Below, in pieces: positions 9,413-17,829 of a DNA stretch of 64,000 bases. The position numbers were made by a program, and so were the translations under genes. Origin of the DNA: Salinimicrobium flavum (GTDB lineage Bacteria > Bacteroidota > Bacteroidia > Flavobacteriales > Flavobacteriaceae); contig NZ_JBHULT010000013.1 in the NCBI RefSeq assembly GCF_042684505.1, positions 1 to 64,000 of the forward strand. The letters are read 5' to 3'. Every line of letters begins with the position of its first letter. The first letter of the stretch is position 1. The notes under the pieces are model-generated. The model saw only the letters and a program-made list of their open reading frames with translations, was not told where the DNA came from and did no database searches.

Positions 9413-10303
9413 TTAGTACCTAATGTTTGCCCATTTGTGAGAGAAAGTGGGTGCCAGGTTGTTCAGGGCGTCCACTACCTCCTTGATCTGCACAGAAGGT
9501 CCTCCACTGAAGACCTGTTCGACCTCATCAGATTTGGCATCAAAAAAGGTTCGAAGCAGCAAAGAATTTGGTCTGCGGGAATTCATTCTTTCCAGGTCCA
9601 GAATGGCTTTCGCCACACCTTTCTTCCCTTCGGCAGGAGACATATGCATACGGTCAAGACCATCGCGGTGGTAAGTGTACATGGCCGTTCTAAATTCAGA
9701 AAAGGAATTGGATAAAAGATCCTGATTTAGCCTGTACCGGGATGCATTCCCATCTGTACTCTTCCAGCCTACCCGGGCACTCTGTTGTGCGAGGTTTACG
9801 ATCTTATTTGCTTCCTGAAAATATTTTGTCCCTCCCTGTTCTTCGAAGGTATCTGCATCAAGCCCTAAAATGGTGTAGACATAGTATGCCACTACTGAGA
9901 CCAGGTTATTATCGAAATTATTGGGATTAAAGGTGAAGGGAGCATATTCGGTGTAGGTGAATCCCAACTGTTCATCATTGAAATTGAAGACAGGACTTAC
10001 CATGGTTGATCCAAAAACCGGCCGGGAAGACTGCACCTGTATCGTTCCTGTAAAAGAATCGGCATCATAGCTGCTAATATTGATAAACATACTGCAGTTG
10101 ATGCGTTCATGCGGAGCAAGCTGAAGGTTGGTCCAGCTGGTCTGGTTGATGAATTCGGTTAGTGAATTTTGCAGGGTTTTAAAGACGGTGACATTGGTCC
10201 TTCCCGTTTGTTCGGCATTCACCACAACCTGACAATTGAGCTCCTGGCCAAAACTTAAATAACCTGACAAAAGGAAGACGAGAACAAAAAACAGCTTATT
10301 CAT
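9413..10303 (-). CDS. porD: DUF4835 family protein, type IX secretion component PorD
   Basis: 296 residues with a cleavable signal peptide (MNKLFFVLVFLLSGYLSFGQ). The body (ELNCQVVVNAEQTG, then QTSWTN) matches the DUF4835 family of Bacteroidota, which I recall being named PorD in the type IX secretion system; the family match is firm, the functional name less so. It is an exported, probably outer-membrane-associated protein. The gene overlaps the coaBC stop by eight bases and recN follows, an arrangement common in flavobacteria. Confidence 0.8.
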   Translation of the reverse strand: MNKLFFVLVFLLSGYLSFGQELNCQVVVNAEQTGRTNVTVFKTLQNSLTEFINQTSWTNLQLAPHERINCSMFINISSYDADSFTGTIQVQSSRPVFGSTMVSPVFNFNDEQLGFTYTEYAPFTFNPNNFDNNLVSVVAYYVYTILGLDADTFEEQGGTKYFQEANKIVNLAQQSARVGWKSTDGNASRYRLNQDLLSNSFSEFRTAMYTYHRDGLDRMHMSPAEGKKGVAKAILDLERMNSRRPNSLLLRTFFDAKSDEVEQVFSGGPSVQIKEVVDALNNLAPTFSHKWANIRY

Positions 10304-11507
10304 TGAGTACCACGATTAATTCCTTCAATATATCACCCGCCACTTCTTTTTTTGACTTGAGACCGAAATCCATTTTTCTGCCGTCACTAAAAAGAATGCT
10401 TATTTTATTGGTATCGGTTTTAAAACCGGCTCCCGGATCGTTGAGCGAATTCAGCACTATAAAATCCAGGTTCTTCTTTTCCAGTTTCCCCCGGGCGTTC
10501 TGCACTTCATTTTCTGTTTCCAGGGCAAAACCAACCAGGATCTGCTCCTTTTTTTCTTTTCCCAGTGCCGCAAGAATATCCGGTGTGGGTTCCAGTTCCA
10601 GATGCAGGTTCCCTGCTTCTTTTTTGATCTTCTGGTTTTCCACGTTCTTTGGCCTGTAATCTGAAACCGCAGCTGCTGCAATTGCTGCATTCACTTCAGG
10701 AAAATTTTCCATAGCAGCCTCATACATTTCCTGGGCACTTTGAACCCGAATCAAATTGATAGCAGGATCTGGGTTTTCAAGATGTGTAGGGCCCGCGATG
10801 AGGGTTACTTTAGCACCCGCGGCATTGGCCGCAGCCGCCAGTTCAAAGCCCATTTTTCCGCTGGAATGGTTTCCTATAAAACGTACGGGATCAATGGCTT
10901 CGTATGTAGGACCCGCAGTTATGAGTATCTTTTTGTTCCTGAGCGGAAGATTTTCAGAAATATGGTCTTCAATAAATTGCACGATCTCTTCGGGCTCTGC
11001 CATTCTGCCCTCGCCTACAAGGCCACTGGCAAGTTCACCTGTTCCTGCAGGGATCATAATATTTCCGAAGGAAACAAGACTGTCAAAACTGTTTTTGGTA
11101 GAGGGATGCCTGTACATATCAAGATCCATGGCAGGAGCGAAATATACCGGACATTTAGCCGAAAGATAAGTGGCCAGCAGGAAGTTATCGCTGTTGCCGG
11201 CCGCCATTTTGGAAAGGGTATTCGCTGTTGCAGGTGCTACCAGCATGAGATCTGCCCACAACCCGAGCTCAACATGATTGTTCCACATGCCGTTTTCATC
11301 CTCTTCCCTGGTAAAGGATGAAATTACCTCATTTTTGGAAAGCGTGGATAAAGTAAGAGGGGTGACAAATTCTTTGGCAGCAGGTGTCATGATGACTTTT
11401 ACTTCTGCCCCGGCCTTTATGAAAAGACGTACAAGAAAAGCTGTTTTATAAGCGGCAATTCCGGCAGTGACGCCGAGTAATATTTTCTTGCCGCTTAATA
11501 CAGACAT
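10296..11507 (-). CDS. coaBC: Bifunctional phosphopantothenoylcysteine synthetase/decarboxylase
   Basis: 403 residues, a fusion of two steps of CoA synthesis. The N-terminal flavoprotein (CoaC, about 1-180) has GVTAGIAAYK at the start, the catalytic-His region (NNHVELGLWADL) and the PATANTLSKMA motif; its product is 4'-phosphopantetheine. The C-terminal CoaB part (about 190-403) begins with ITAGPTYEAIDPVR and has the RFIGNHSSGKMG motif for CTP-dependent ligation of cysteine. It follows rpoZ by three bases and overlaps porD by eight. Confidence 0.95.
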   Translation of the reverse strand: MSVLSGKKILLGVTAGIAAYKTAFLVRLFIKAGAEVKVIMTPAAKEFVTPLTLSTLSKNEVISSFTREEDENGMWNNHVELGLWADLMLVAPATANTLSKMAAGNSDNFLLATYLSAKCPVYFAPAMDLDMYRHPSTKNSFDSLVSFGNIMIPAGTGELASGLVGEGRMAEPEEIVQFIEDHISENLPLRNKKILITAGPTYEAIDPVRFIGNHSSGKMGFELAAAANAAGAKVTLIAGPTHLENPDPAINLIRVQSAQEMYEAAMENFPEVNAAIAAAAVSDYRPKNVENQKIKKEAGNLHLELEPTPDILAALGKEKKEQILVGFALETENEVQNARGKLEKKNLDFIVLNSLNDPGAGFKTDTNKISILFSDGRKMDFGLKSKKEVAGDILKELIVVLNE

Positions 11508-11510
11508 AGG

Positions 11511-11837
11511 TTATTCTTCGCTTTTGGTATTGCGGTAGTAAATTTTATCATCCAGCCACTCCTGAACTGCTAAAGCATGGGGCTTAGGCAGTTTCTCATA
11601 GAATTTGGAAACTTCGATCTGTTCCTTGTTCTCAAAGATCTCGTCAAGGCTGTCATTGTAAGTAGCAAATTCATCAAGCTTCTCCAACAACTCCTTTTTG
11701 ATTTCAGAGTTGATCTGCGTGGCCCTTTTGGAAATAATTGAGATCGCCTCGTAAATGTTGTTGGTAGGCGCATCAATTGAATTTTTGTCCAGCGTTGTGG
11801 TGTTCACAGGCGCATCAGTCTTTTTTAAATCTATCAT
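11511..11837 (-). CDS. rpoZ: RNA polymerase omega subunit (RpoZ/Rpb6 family)
   Basis: 108 residues. The central stretch NIYEAISIISKRATQIN is the omega/Rpb6 signature helix that clamps the beta-prime subunit and assists RNA polymerase assembly. The Bacteroidota version is longer and divergent compared with proteobacterial omega. It lies between bamD (16 bases upstream) and coaBC (three bases downstream), the usual flavobacterial order. Confidence 0.88.
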   Translation of the reverse strand: MIDLKKTDAPVNTTTLDKNSIDAPTNNIYEAISIISKRATQINSEIKKELLEKLDEFATYNDSLDEIFENKEQIEVSKFYEKLPKPHALAVQEWLDDKIYYRNTKSEE

Positions 11838-11852
11838 TGTTACTTCTCTTGA

Positions 11853-12668
11853 TTATAAATTTTGTTGTTTTTCCTCAATATCTGAAAAAGCAGCTTCCGC
11901 TTCAGCAGTGAACTCTCCCTGCGGATAGTATCGCTTGTAATCTTCATAATAAGAACGGGCGGCAGTTAACCTTTCAGGCATAGCATAAGCATAACTATTT
12001 ATAGCATATTGATAAGCAGAATCAAACTTGTAATAGAAAGCCATCTCTCTGAACGGAGAACCTGGATACTCCAGGATGAAATTATTGAAAGCCGTTATTG
12101 CAGCCTTGTAATTAAGGGTATGATGATATTGCTTTGCAATTTCATAGGCCTTTCTTTCTAGTTTCACCCGTAGCTCTGTGATTAGCTCATTAGCTTCATC
12201 AAGTCTTTCACTCTCAGGAAAACGGTTGATGAATGCCTGCAATTTTTCGATCGCCTTATGGGTTTCTGTCTGGTCAAGATCATACCGCGGAGAAAGGTTA
12301 TAATAACTTTTGGCTCCCTTGAAAGCAGCCTCCTCCAGTTTTTCACTCTGGGGATAGGTCTCGGTGAACCTTTCAAACTGGTAACCTGCCAGGTAATGAT
12401 CTCCTAACTCATAGTAAGTATCGGCATAAAGGAAACTAAGTCTCTGCCCCTGGGGTTTTCCCCTGTACTCGGGCATGATCTGTTCAAACAGACGTAGCGC
12501 CTTCCTGAACTTCTTTTTAGTATTTCCTTCTCCGGCTTTTGCTTCGTTGTACAATTTTTCTGCAGTAGAATACTTAACCGCAGTATCTGAGCTCTTGAGA
12601 ACTTTTTGATACTGGCTGCAGGAGGTTGCAACAAAAACAAGGCTTAATAAGAGGATAAATCTTTTCAT
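11853..12668 (-). CDS. bamD: Outer-membrane assembly lipoprotein BamD
   Basis: About 271 residues from ATG 12668 (MKRFILLLSLVFVATSC); five upstream codons are open but the lipoprotein signal begins here. The lipobox ends in ATSC with the lipidated Cys about 17. TPR-like helical repeats follow (e.g. ADTYYELGDHYLAGYQFERF, a conserved BamD stretch). BamD is the lipoprotein partner of BamA in inserting beta-barrel proteins. A TATTTTTG element 19 bases upstream suggests its own promoter, separate from dapA. Confidence 0.9.
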   Translation of the reverse strand: MKRFILLLSLVFVATSCSQYQKVLKSSDTAVKYSTAEKLYNEAKAGEGNTKKKFRKALRLFEQIMPEYRGKPQGQRLSFLYADTYYELGDHYLAGYQFERFTETYPQSEKLEEAAFKGAKSYYNLSPRYDLDQTETHKAIEKLQAFINRFPESERLDEANELITELRVKLERKAYEIAKQYHHTLNYKAAITAFNNFILEYPGSPFREMAFYYKFDSAYQYAINSYAYAMPERLTAARSYYEDYKRYYPQGEFTAEAEAAFSDIEEKQQNL

Positions 12669-12687
12669 TATTGGTATTAACATCTGG

Positions 12688-12695
12688 CAAAAATA
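12688..12695 (-). promoter_or_regulatory. -7 promoter element for bamD-rpoZ-coaBC-porD
   Basis: Minus-strand TATTTTTG matches TAnnTTTG and lies 19 bases before the bamD ATG, in the 116-base gap after dapA. Confidence 0.45.
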
Positions 12696-12784
12696 CTCTT
12701 TTCTGCCATATTATAAAAACTTTAGTTTCAGCAGTATTTGGTGGGCTTATCACCCTTCGGCACACTTGATATCCAGGTCAATTT

Positions 12785-13660
12785 CTAGAAATTATCAACG
12801 AAAGAATTGATCTTGTTTGTCAATTCCTGCGTAGACTTTACCAGCGGAAGCCTTAAAGTATTCTTACAAATACCTCTTTTTGCCAGCAGAGCCTTAATTC
12901 CCACAGGGTTACCTTCAGCAAAGATCATATCAATAGATGGAGCAACTTCATAATGTATTTTGTAGGCCTCATCTACTTTCCGGTCAAGTCCCAGTCTCAC
13001 CATTTCAGAAAATTCAGCAGGAAACCCCTGTCCTATTACCGAGATCACCCCGTGCCCCCCGGCAAGCACCATAGGCAAAGTGATCATATCGTCTCCCGAA
13101 ATAACCAGAAAGTCCTTTGGCACCATAGAGATCAGGTTCATTGCCTGCACCATATCTCCTGCAGCTTCCTTTATTCCTATGATGTTCTCCACTTCTGTTG
13201 CCAGTCTTTTAACCGTGGCGGGAAGCACGTTTGAACCTGTTCTTCCCGGCACATTGTAAAGGATGACCGGTTTCTTTGAAGCAGCCGCCACAGCCTTATA
13301 GTGCTGGTAGATACCCTCCTGTGAAGGTTTGTTATAATAAGGGGAAACTGAAAGTACAGCATCAAAGGCAGAAAGATCTGTTTTTTCAAGCTCTTCAACT
13401 ACCTTACCAGTGCAGTTTCCTCCAACCCCAAGAACAAGAGGAATCCTGCCATTGTTCCCGGCAACCACAGTATCTATGACCTGTCTCTTTTCTTCAGAAT
13501 TCATGGTCGCACTTTCTCCCGTGGTTCCCAATACAACCATATAATCTATCCCGTTCTCCACCTGGAAATTCACCAGTTTCTTCAGGGCTTCTGTATCTAC
13601 TTTAAGGTCTTCAGTAAAAGGAGTGATCAAAGCTACTCCCGTGCCTATGAATTTGTTCAT
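12785..13660 (-). CDS. dapA: 4-hydroxy-tetrahydrodipicolinate synthase
   Basis: 291 residues, standard for DapA, which condenses pyruvate with aspartate semialdehyde in the lysine/diaminopimelate pathway. The Schiff-base lysine is K164 in GIKEAAGD; Y135 (LYNVPGRTG), Y109 and the LGTTGES motif (44-50) complete the active site. Its start lies inside the end of the DUF6913 gene, a 50-base overlap. dapF of the same pathway is in another operon at 33304. Confidence 0.95.
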   Translation of the reverse strand: MNKFIGTGVALITPFTEDLKVDTEALKKLVNFQVENGIDYMVVLGTTGESATMNSEEKRQVIDTVVAGNNGRIPLVLGVGGNCTGKVVEELEKTDLSAFDAVLSVSPYYNKPSQEGIYQHYKAVAAASKKPVILYNVPGRTGSNVLPATVKRLATEVENIIGIKEAAGDMVQAMNLISMVPKDFLVISGDDMITLPMVLAGGHGVISVIGQGFPAEFSEMVRLGLDRKVDEAYKIHYEVAPSIDMIFAEGNPVGIKALLAKRGICKNTLRLPLVKSTQELTNKINSFVDNF

Positions 13661-14183
13661 TATGCTGTTTGATTAAGTATTGTAAATATTTTTTAAGTTC
13701 TTTCAGGAAAACAGCAGCTTCATCGGCATCAGTACTTATCATCAGGTCGAACATATCACTGTATTTTTCTGTATTCCGCCCTACTTTGAGTCGGGCGTGG
13801 GAAAGAGAAACGAGTAAAGCTGCCAGTTTATTATCATGTTTTGTAAAAGAGACCAATACATCGAAAGGACGTTTAAGGAACTCCTCTACTTCCCCATTTT
13901 TGATCTTTCCATTCCACCCCAGGTCCTGCATGGTAAAAACCAGACCCTCAAAAACATCAGTTTTAAGCCTTTTATCTTTACAGGTTAAAATAGTGAAATC
14001 CCGGTCTGGGATTCCCAGCTCCTCCTGCCATTTTAAGAAGCTATCTTTTGGGGCGTCAGCCTCATGATCGAGGATCACCCCTATGTTGGTGATCATATTC
14101 ACATCTATAGTGGACGGGATGGAATCACTTTTGCCTTCACCTTTTCTGTAGGCGGCTCCTATCTTTAAATCTGAAATTATCAC
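13611..14183 (-). CDS. DUF6913 family protein of unknown function
   Basis: 190 residues starting with GTG at 14183. It is a soluble mixed alpha/beta protein without signal peptide or recognised catalytic motif; the conserved-looking core is FDVLVSFTKHDNKLAALLVSLSHARLKVGR. The family is found next to dapA in flavobacteria (from memory). Here its 3' end overlaps dapA by 50 bases in another frame, so the two must be translated from one mRNA. The GTG lies exactly four bases after a TAATTTTG element, suggesting a leaderless transcript. Confidence 0.75.
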   Translation of the reverse strand: MIISDLKIGAAYRKGEGKSDSIPSTIDVNMITNIGVILDHEADAPKDSFLKWQEELGIPDRDFTILTCKDKRLKTDVFEGLVFTMQDLGWNGKIKNGEVEEFLKRPFDVLVSFTKHDNKLAALLVSLSHARLKVGRNTEKYSDMFDLMISTDADEAAVFLKELKKYLQYLIKQHNEQIHRHGSSFDHSFY

Positions 14184-14187
14184 GGGA

Positions 14188-14195
14188 CAAAATTA
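14188..14195 (-). promoter_or_regulatory. -7 promoter element for the DUF6913-dapA unit
   Basis: Minus-strand TAATTTTG is a full match to TAnnTTTG. Four bases (TCCC) separate it from the GTG start. Confidence 0.5.
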
Positions 14196-14241
14196 GGTAT
14201 TATTAAAACACAAAAAGAAGAGATGGAAAGAGAATTTTTAA

Positions 14242-14940
14242 CTAGACCAGATGTAAAAGCCGAAGTTTCTTTTCCTTTGTCACGAAAAACAGGAACACGA
14301 GCTTTAGGGCAGCAAACCTTATTAGAGATCCCACCAATTCAACACTTAGGTCCCTGAAGTAAAACACTTCCATATCCCTGAAAACATCAGAAAATATAAA
14401 GGAAAGGGTAAGACACATGAAAAAAACCGATTTTCGGGAAAAAGAATTCAGGTAGTAGACCAGTGCCGTTATGGCGAAAATAAGGATGTTGAGATAGTAA
14501 AGTATATACAGGGAGAACATTAGTCCATCTGAAAGGCTGCGTTCTATTTCCATGATGTGAAGGAACAGGAGGTAGGTATAGATCGCTACGACCACCATGA
14601 AATAAAGAGACATGAACCTGCTCCCCCTTTCATATTCGGTATTTTTGATCGCCTCCCTTACCAGAAAAATGTAGGAGGCAAGCCAGAGTCCCAGAATGAT
14701 GTGATTAAAATACCAGGAATCCTGCAGAAAAGCCATACCATTTGCGGCCACAACACAAATAAGGAAAGCCAGGAAGTTTAGATTTTTTATAGGCAGGTCC
14801 CGTAGGTAATACCCCAAAAGAGGCAAGATAAAAAGGAACTCTCCACTCTTTTTTAGCCAGAAATCATCCTTCAAAACTCCAATAAAATTTGCCACAATAG
14901 CTGCGATCACCAGGAAGGCAAAAAAGTATTTTTGTTTCAT
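14242..14940 (-). CDS. YhhN-like multi-pass membrane protein
   Basis: About 232 residues from ATG 14940 (MKQKYFFAFLVIAAI); an upstream in-frame start at 14961 is less likely. Seven to eight hydrophobic helices span nearly the whole chain. The layout (eight short helices, conserved acidic residues such as D in SDVFRDMEVFY) recalls the YhhN/TMEM86 lysoplasmalogenase-like family, but the match is weak. The next gene upstream encodes a similar protein, so they are probably paralogues. The active substrate is unknown. Confidence 0.6.
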   Translation of the reverse strand: MKQKYFFAFLVIAAIVANFIGVLKDDFWLKKSGEFLFILPLLGYYLRDLPIKNLNFLAFLICVVAANGMAFLQDSWYFNHIILGLWLASYIFLVREAIKNTEYERGSRFMSLYFMVVVAIYTYLLFLHIMEIERSLSDGLMFSLYILYYLNILIFAITALVYYLNSFSRKSVFFMCLTLSFIFSDVFRDMEVFYFRDLSVELVGSLIRFAALKLVFLFFVTKEKKLRLLHLV

Positions 14941-15044
14941 TTTCCCTAAAAATATTGGCAATATATAAATTTTACCTGTACAGAAATCAACTCATATCCT
15001 GTGAGAAGATTAACTGCGAATAAAACAGATGAAATACACAAATT

Positions 15045-15731
15045 TTAAACAAGGGGAATGACCGCCGACCTTCTTCTGTGAAGTGCATGTTGCACCAATG
15101 CATAGTAGGTGATCACATGGAATAATGGAAAGAACATGTTTACACTTATATCATCAACCACATATAATTTAAAGAACAGGGAAAGCTCTGAGACCAGCAG
15201 GGAAGCCGAAGCAAGCATCAGCCACAGCGAAGCATAATGAGACTTAAGCAGGTATCCCGTGAAAGTAATGGCGAGTAAAAGGGTTAAAAGGAAAAGGTAG
15301 GTATATGCCGAATATTTATACGGAGAAATAACCTGGGGCACCAGGTCTGCAATAGTAATAAATAAAAACACCAGGAATAGGTACATAATGGATAGGGATA
15401 CCCATTCAACGATATGCACTTCCGATTTTTGAAAACCTGTAATTGCTAGAAGATAAATGATCGCAAGACCGATCATAAAAGTACTCATAACTATATTAGG
15501 GTAATTGGGAAAACCATAGAAAAGGAAAATATCCCGCAGGTAAAAAAAGAGCAGGGCTACCACTATGGTCACGAACCATTTTCTGGTCTTTAACCTGTAA
15601 TACAGTATGAGTGTAGGAATAAGCAGGTAGTTGGCCCCGATCTTAAGGGGTTTAATTTCCATAAATGCCCCTACAATAAAAAGAACTGCAATAAGAATGA
15701 ATAAAACAAAAACCTTTTGCCTCGCTTTCAA
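15045..15731 (-). CDS. YhhN-like multi-pass membrane protein, paralogue of the next gene
   Basis: 228 residues if begun at TTG 15731 (MKARQKVFVLFILI); no ATG occurs before residue 24, so TTG is the best start. About eight hydrophobic segments are seen, with a RDIFLFYG motif and a C-terminal basic tail (HRRRSAVIPLV). Length, helix spacing and tail position resemble the 14242-14940 gene, and both are weakly YhhN/TMEM86-like. The two genes are about 100 bases apart on the same strand. Confidence 0.6.
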   Translation of the reverse strand: MKARQKVFVLFILIAVLFIVGAFMEIKPLKIGANYLLIPTLILYYRLKTRKWFVTIVVALLFFYLRDIFLFYGFPNYPNIVMSTFMIGLAIIYLLAITGFQKSEVHIVEWVSLSIMYLFLVFLFITIADLVPQVISPYKYSAYTYLFLLTLLLAITFTGYLLKSHYASLWLMLASASLLVSELSLFFKLYVVDDISVNMFFPLFHVITYYALVQHALHRRRSAVIPLV

Positions 15732-15904
15732 CAGAATCTATATAAAGTAATGTTCGATTTTTCCTGATCTGTAGGGCGATCAAAATTAGGTGAAAAATAA
15801 GATAATTTTTATTACCACCCTCCTTTTGTTCTGAAAAGTAGGAAATTCCGGCAGAAAATTCAAAAAAATTAGATCTTCACTCCAAAGAAAGGAGAAGAAA
15901 AAAT

Positions 15905-15912
15905 TACTTTTG
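15905..15912 (+). promoter_or_regulatory. -7 promoter element for the split 5'-nucleotidase
   Basis: TACTTTTG matches TAnnTTTG; the ATG of the first nucleotidase gene follows after 22 bases. No -33 TTG is evident. Confidence 0.45.
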
Positions 15913-15934
15913 TAGATCACGAACAAGCCTCCGC

Positions 15935-16696
15935 ATGAGAAACCTAAGTGTCATCATCCTCCTTTTTCCCCTTCTGCTTTCGTCCTGCAGGAACAGCAGG
16001 AATCTGGAACTTTCAGAAATAAACGGAAAACAACTGAACATATCAGATTCCATTCCCGCAGATTCCTCCATAACTAATTTCATAACCCCCTACAAGGAAC
16101 ATATAGACCGGGAAATGAACGCTGTACTTGCCTATACTCCCTATAATCTTCAAAAGACAGACGGAGAACTAAATACAGCTATAGGGAACATGATGGCAGA
16201 TGCCGTTATGGAATTAGCTTCCCCTGTGTTTGAAGAAAGAACTGGTAAAAGTATAGATGCCGTATTACTGAACCATGGCGGAATAAGATCTTCGGTCAAT
16301 AAAGGAGAGATCACCACCCGTACGGCTTTCCAGGTCATGCCCTTTGAAAATGAAGTAGTTGTGGCTGAAATGAAAGGAACGCACATCAATGAAATGATCA
16401 CTTACCTGCTTGATGCTGGTACCGCGCACCCTGTGGCAGGACTGGAACTCGAAATAGACAGTGAGAATAAGATCAGGAAAGTCTTGATTCAGGGAGAACC
16501 AATTGTAAAAGAGAAAAGTTATTATGTTGCCACAAACGATTACCTGTATAACGGCGGCGACAATATGGTTTTCTTTTCCAGGGCGGTCTCTGTCACAAGT
16601 CTTGATTACAAGATTAGAAATCTGCTTATTGATTATTTCAGGGAAAAAGATACTATTGCACCGGCGAGGGATCAACGATTTATCAGGATAAAATGA
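15935..16696 (+). CDS. 5'-nucleotidase C-terminal (substrate-binding) domain lipoprotein
   Basis: 253 residues. A lipoprotein signal ends in LLLSSC (Cys about 16), so the protein is membrane-anchored outside the cytoplasm. The body is the 5_nucleotid_C domain of UshA-type enzymes: NHGGIRSSVNKGEIT (nucleobase/catalytic-loop region) and ATNDYLYNGGDNMVFF. It lacks the metal-binding phosphoesterase half, which is encoded by the next gene; the stop overlaps that ATG by four bases. The two products probably form one enzyme hydrolysing extracellular nucleotides (inference). Confidence 0.88.
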   Translation: MRNLSVIILLFPLLLSSCRNSRNLELSEINGKQLNISDSIPADSSITNFITPYKEHIDREMNAVLAYTPYNLQKTDGELNTAIGNMMADAVMELASPVFEERTGKSIDAVLLNHGGIRSSVNKGEITTRTAFQVMPFENEVVVAEMKGTHINEMITYLLDAGTAHPVAGLELEIDSENKIRKVLIQGEPIVKEKSYYVATNDYLYNGGDNMVFFSRAVSVTSLDYKIRNLLIDYFREKDTIAPARDQRFIRIK

Positions 16697-17601
16697 AAAG
16701 AAGAAGCTTTATAAAACAAACCGCAGCAGCAGGAACATTAGCCGGTATAGGAAGTATGGGGCTAATGTCCTTTTCTACGGAAGAAAAAAAGAAACATATC
16801 ACCATTCTTCACACCAACGATGTTCATAGCCATATAGAACCTTTTGATGCCGACCATGCAGATTTCCCGAACCAGGGAGGAATTGCCCGAAGATATAGCC
16901 TTATCCAAAGCATCAGAAAGGAAAACCCAAATACCCTTCTCCTGGATGCCGGGGATATATTCCAGGGAACTCCTTATTTCAATTTTTATGGCGGGGAGCT
17001 GGAGTTTAAACTTATGAGCAAATTACAATATGATGCCGCAACTATTGGCAATCATGATTTTGATAATGGCATTGACGGACTTCTTGCCCAATTGCCACAC
17101 GCAGAATTTCCTTTCTTAAGTGCCAACTACGATTTCACCAACACTGTCATGGATGGACAGGTGAAACCTTACAAAATATTCTTTAAAGACGGTGTGAAGG
17201 TGGGCGTGTTTGGTCTGGGAATAGAACTGGAAGGCCTGGTTGGCAAAAAACTCTACAAGGAAACCCAATATCTTGATCCCGTAGAAATGGCAAAGGAAAC
17301 CGTAACCCAGCTGAAGCAGGAAAAATGTGACCTGGTAATCTGCCTGTCCCACCTTGGTTATCATTACCGGCACGAGAAAATCAGTGATCTCAAACTTGCC
17401 GCATTAACCAAAGATATTGACTTGATCATTGGAGGCCACACCCACACTTTCCTCAAAAAACCAACGGTAACCCAAAATAGTGAAGGCAAAAATGTTTTGG
17501 TGAACCAGGTGGGTTGGGCCGGGGTTAACCTGGGCAGAATAGATTTCTTTTTTGACAGGACCGGAAAGACTATGGAAAACGGGACCACTATTATCGTATA
17601 G
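16693..17601 (+). CDS. 5'-nucleotidase N-terminal metallophosphoesterase domain, Tat-exported
   Basis: 302 residues. The N-terminus KRRSFIKQ followed by a small-residue-rich hydrophobic stretch is a twin-arginine signal. The calcineurin-like domain shows all metal motifs: HTNDVHSH, DAGDIFQG, GNHDFDNG, LSHLGYH and GGHTHTF. It ends where UshA would continue into the substrate-binding domain; that domain is encoded just upstream, so the usual domain order is reversed at gene level. The two halves use different export routes (lipoprotein and Tat). Confidence 0.9.
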   Translation: MKRRSFIKQTAAAGTLAGIGSMGLMSFSTEEKKKHITILHTNDVHSHIEPFDADHADFPNQGGIARRYSLIQSIRKENPNTLLLDAGDIFQGTPYFNFYGGELEFKLMSKLQYDAATIGNHDFDNGIDGLLAQLPHAEFPFLSANYDFTNTVMDGQVKPYKIFFKDGVKVGVFGLGIELEGLVGKKLYKETQYLDPVEMAKETVTQLKQEKCDLVICLSHLGYHYRHEKISDLKLAALTKDIDLIIGGHTHTFLKKPTVTQNSEGKNVLVNQVGWAGVNLGRIDFFFDRTGKTMENGTTIIV

Positions 17602-17829
17602 ATTCATTATCCATGAATGGTTCTTTTAAAATTCGCCATTTGTTCATATTTTTTAATAATCGCATCAAATAAGCGTGTTATTAATAATTTCTGTAGTTTT
17701 ATAGAGAACAGAGATGATCCTCCCCCTTCTTCTGTTTGAACAGGCTAAACTGAAAAGTTTCTTTTTTATCCTTAAATTAAAGGGAACCCTACCGGCTTTT
17801 TTTCTACCGGGGGAACAGGAATATGTAAC

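Noticed and set aside
17602..17618. Terminator after the nucleotidase (ATTCAT/ATGAAT)
   Set aside because: Six A/T-rich pairs only and a weak T-run; not convincing.
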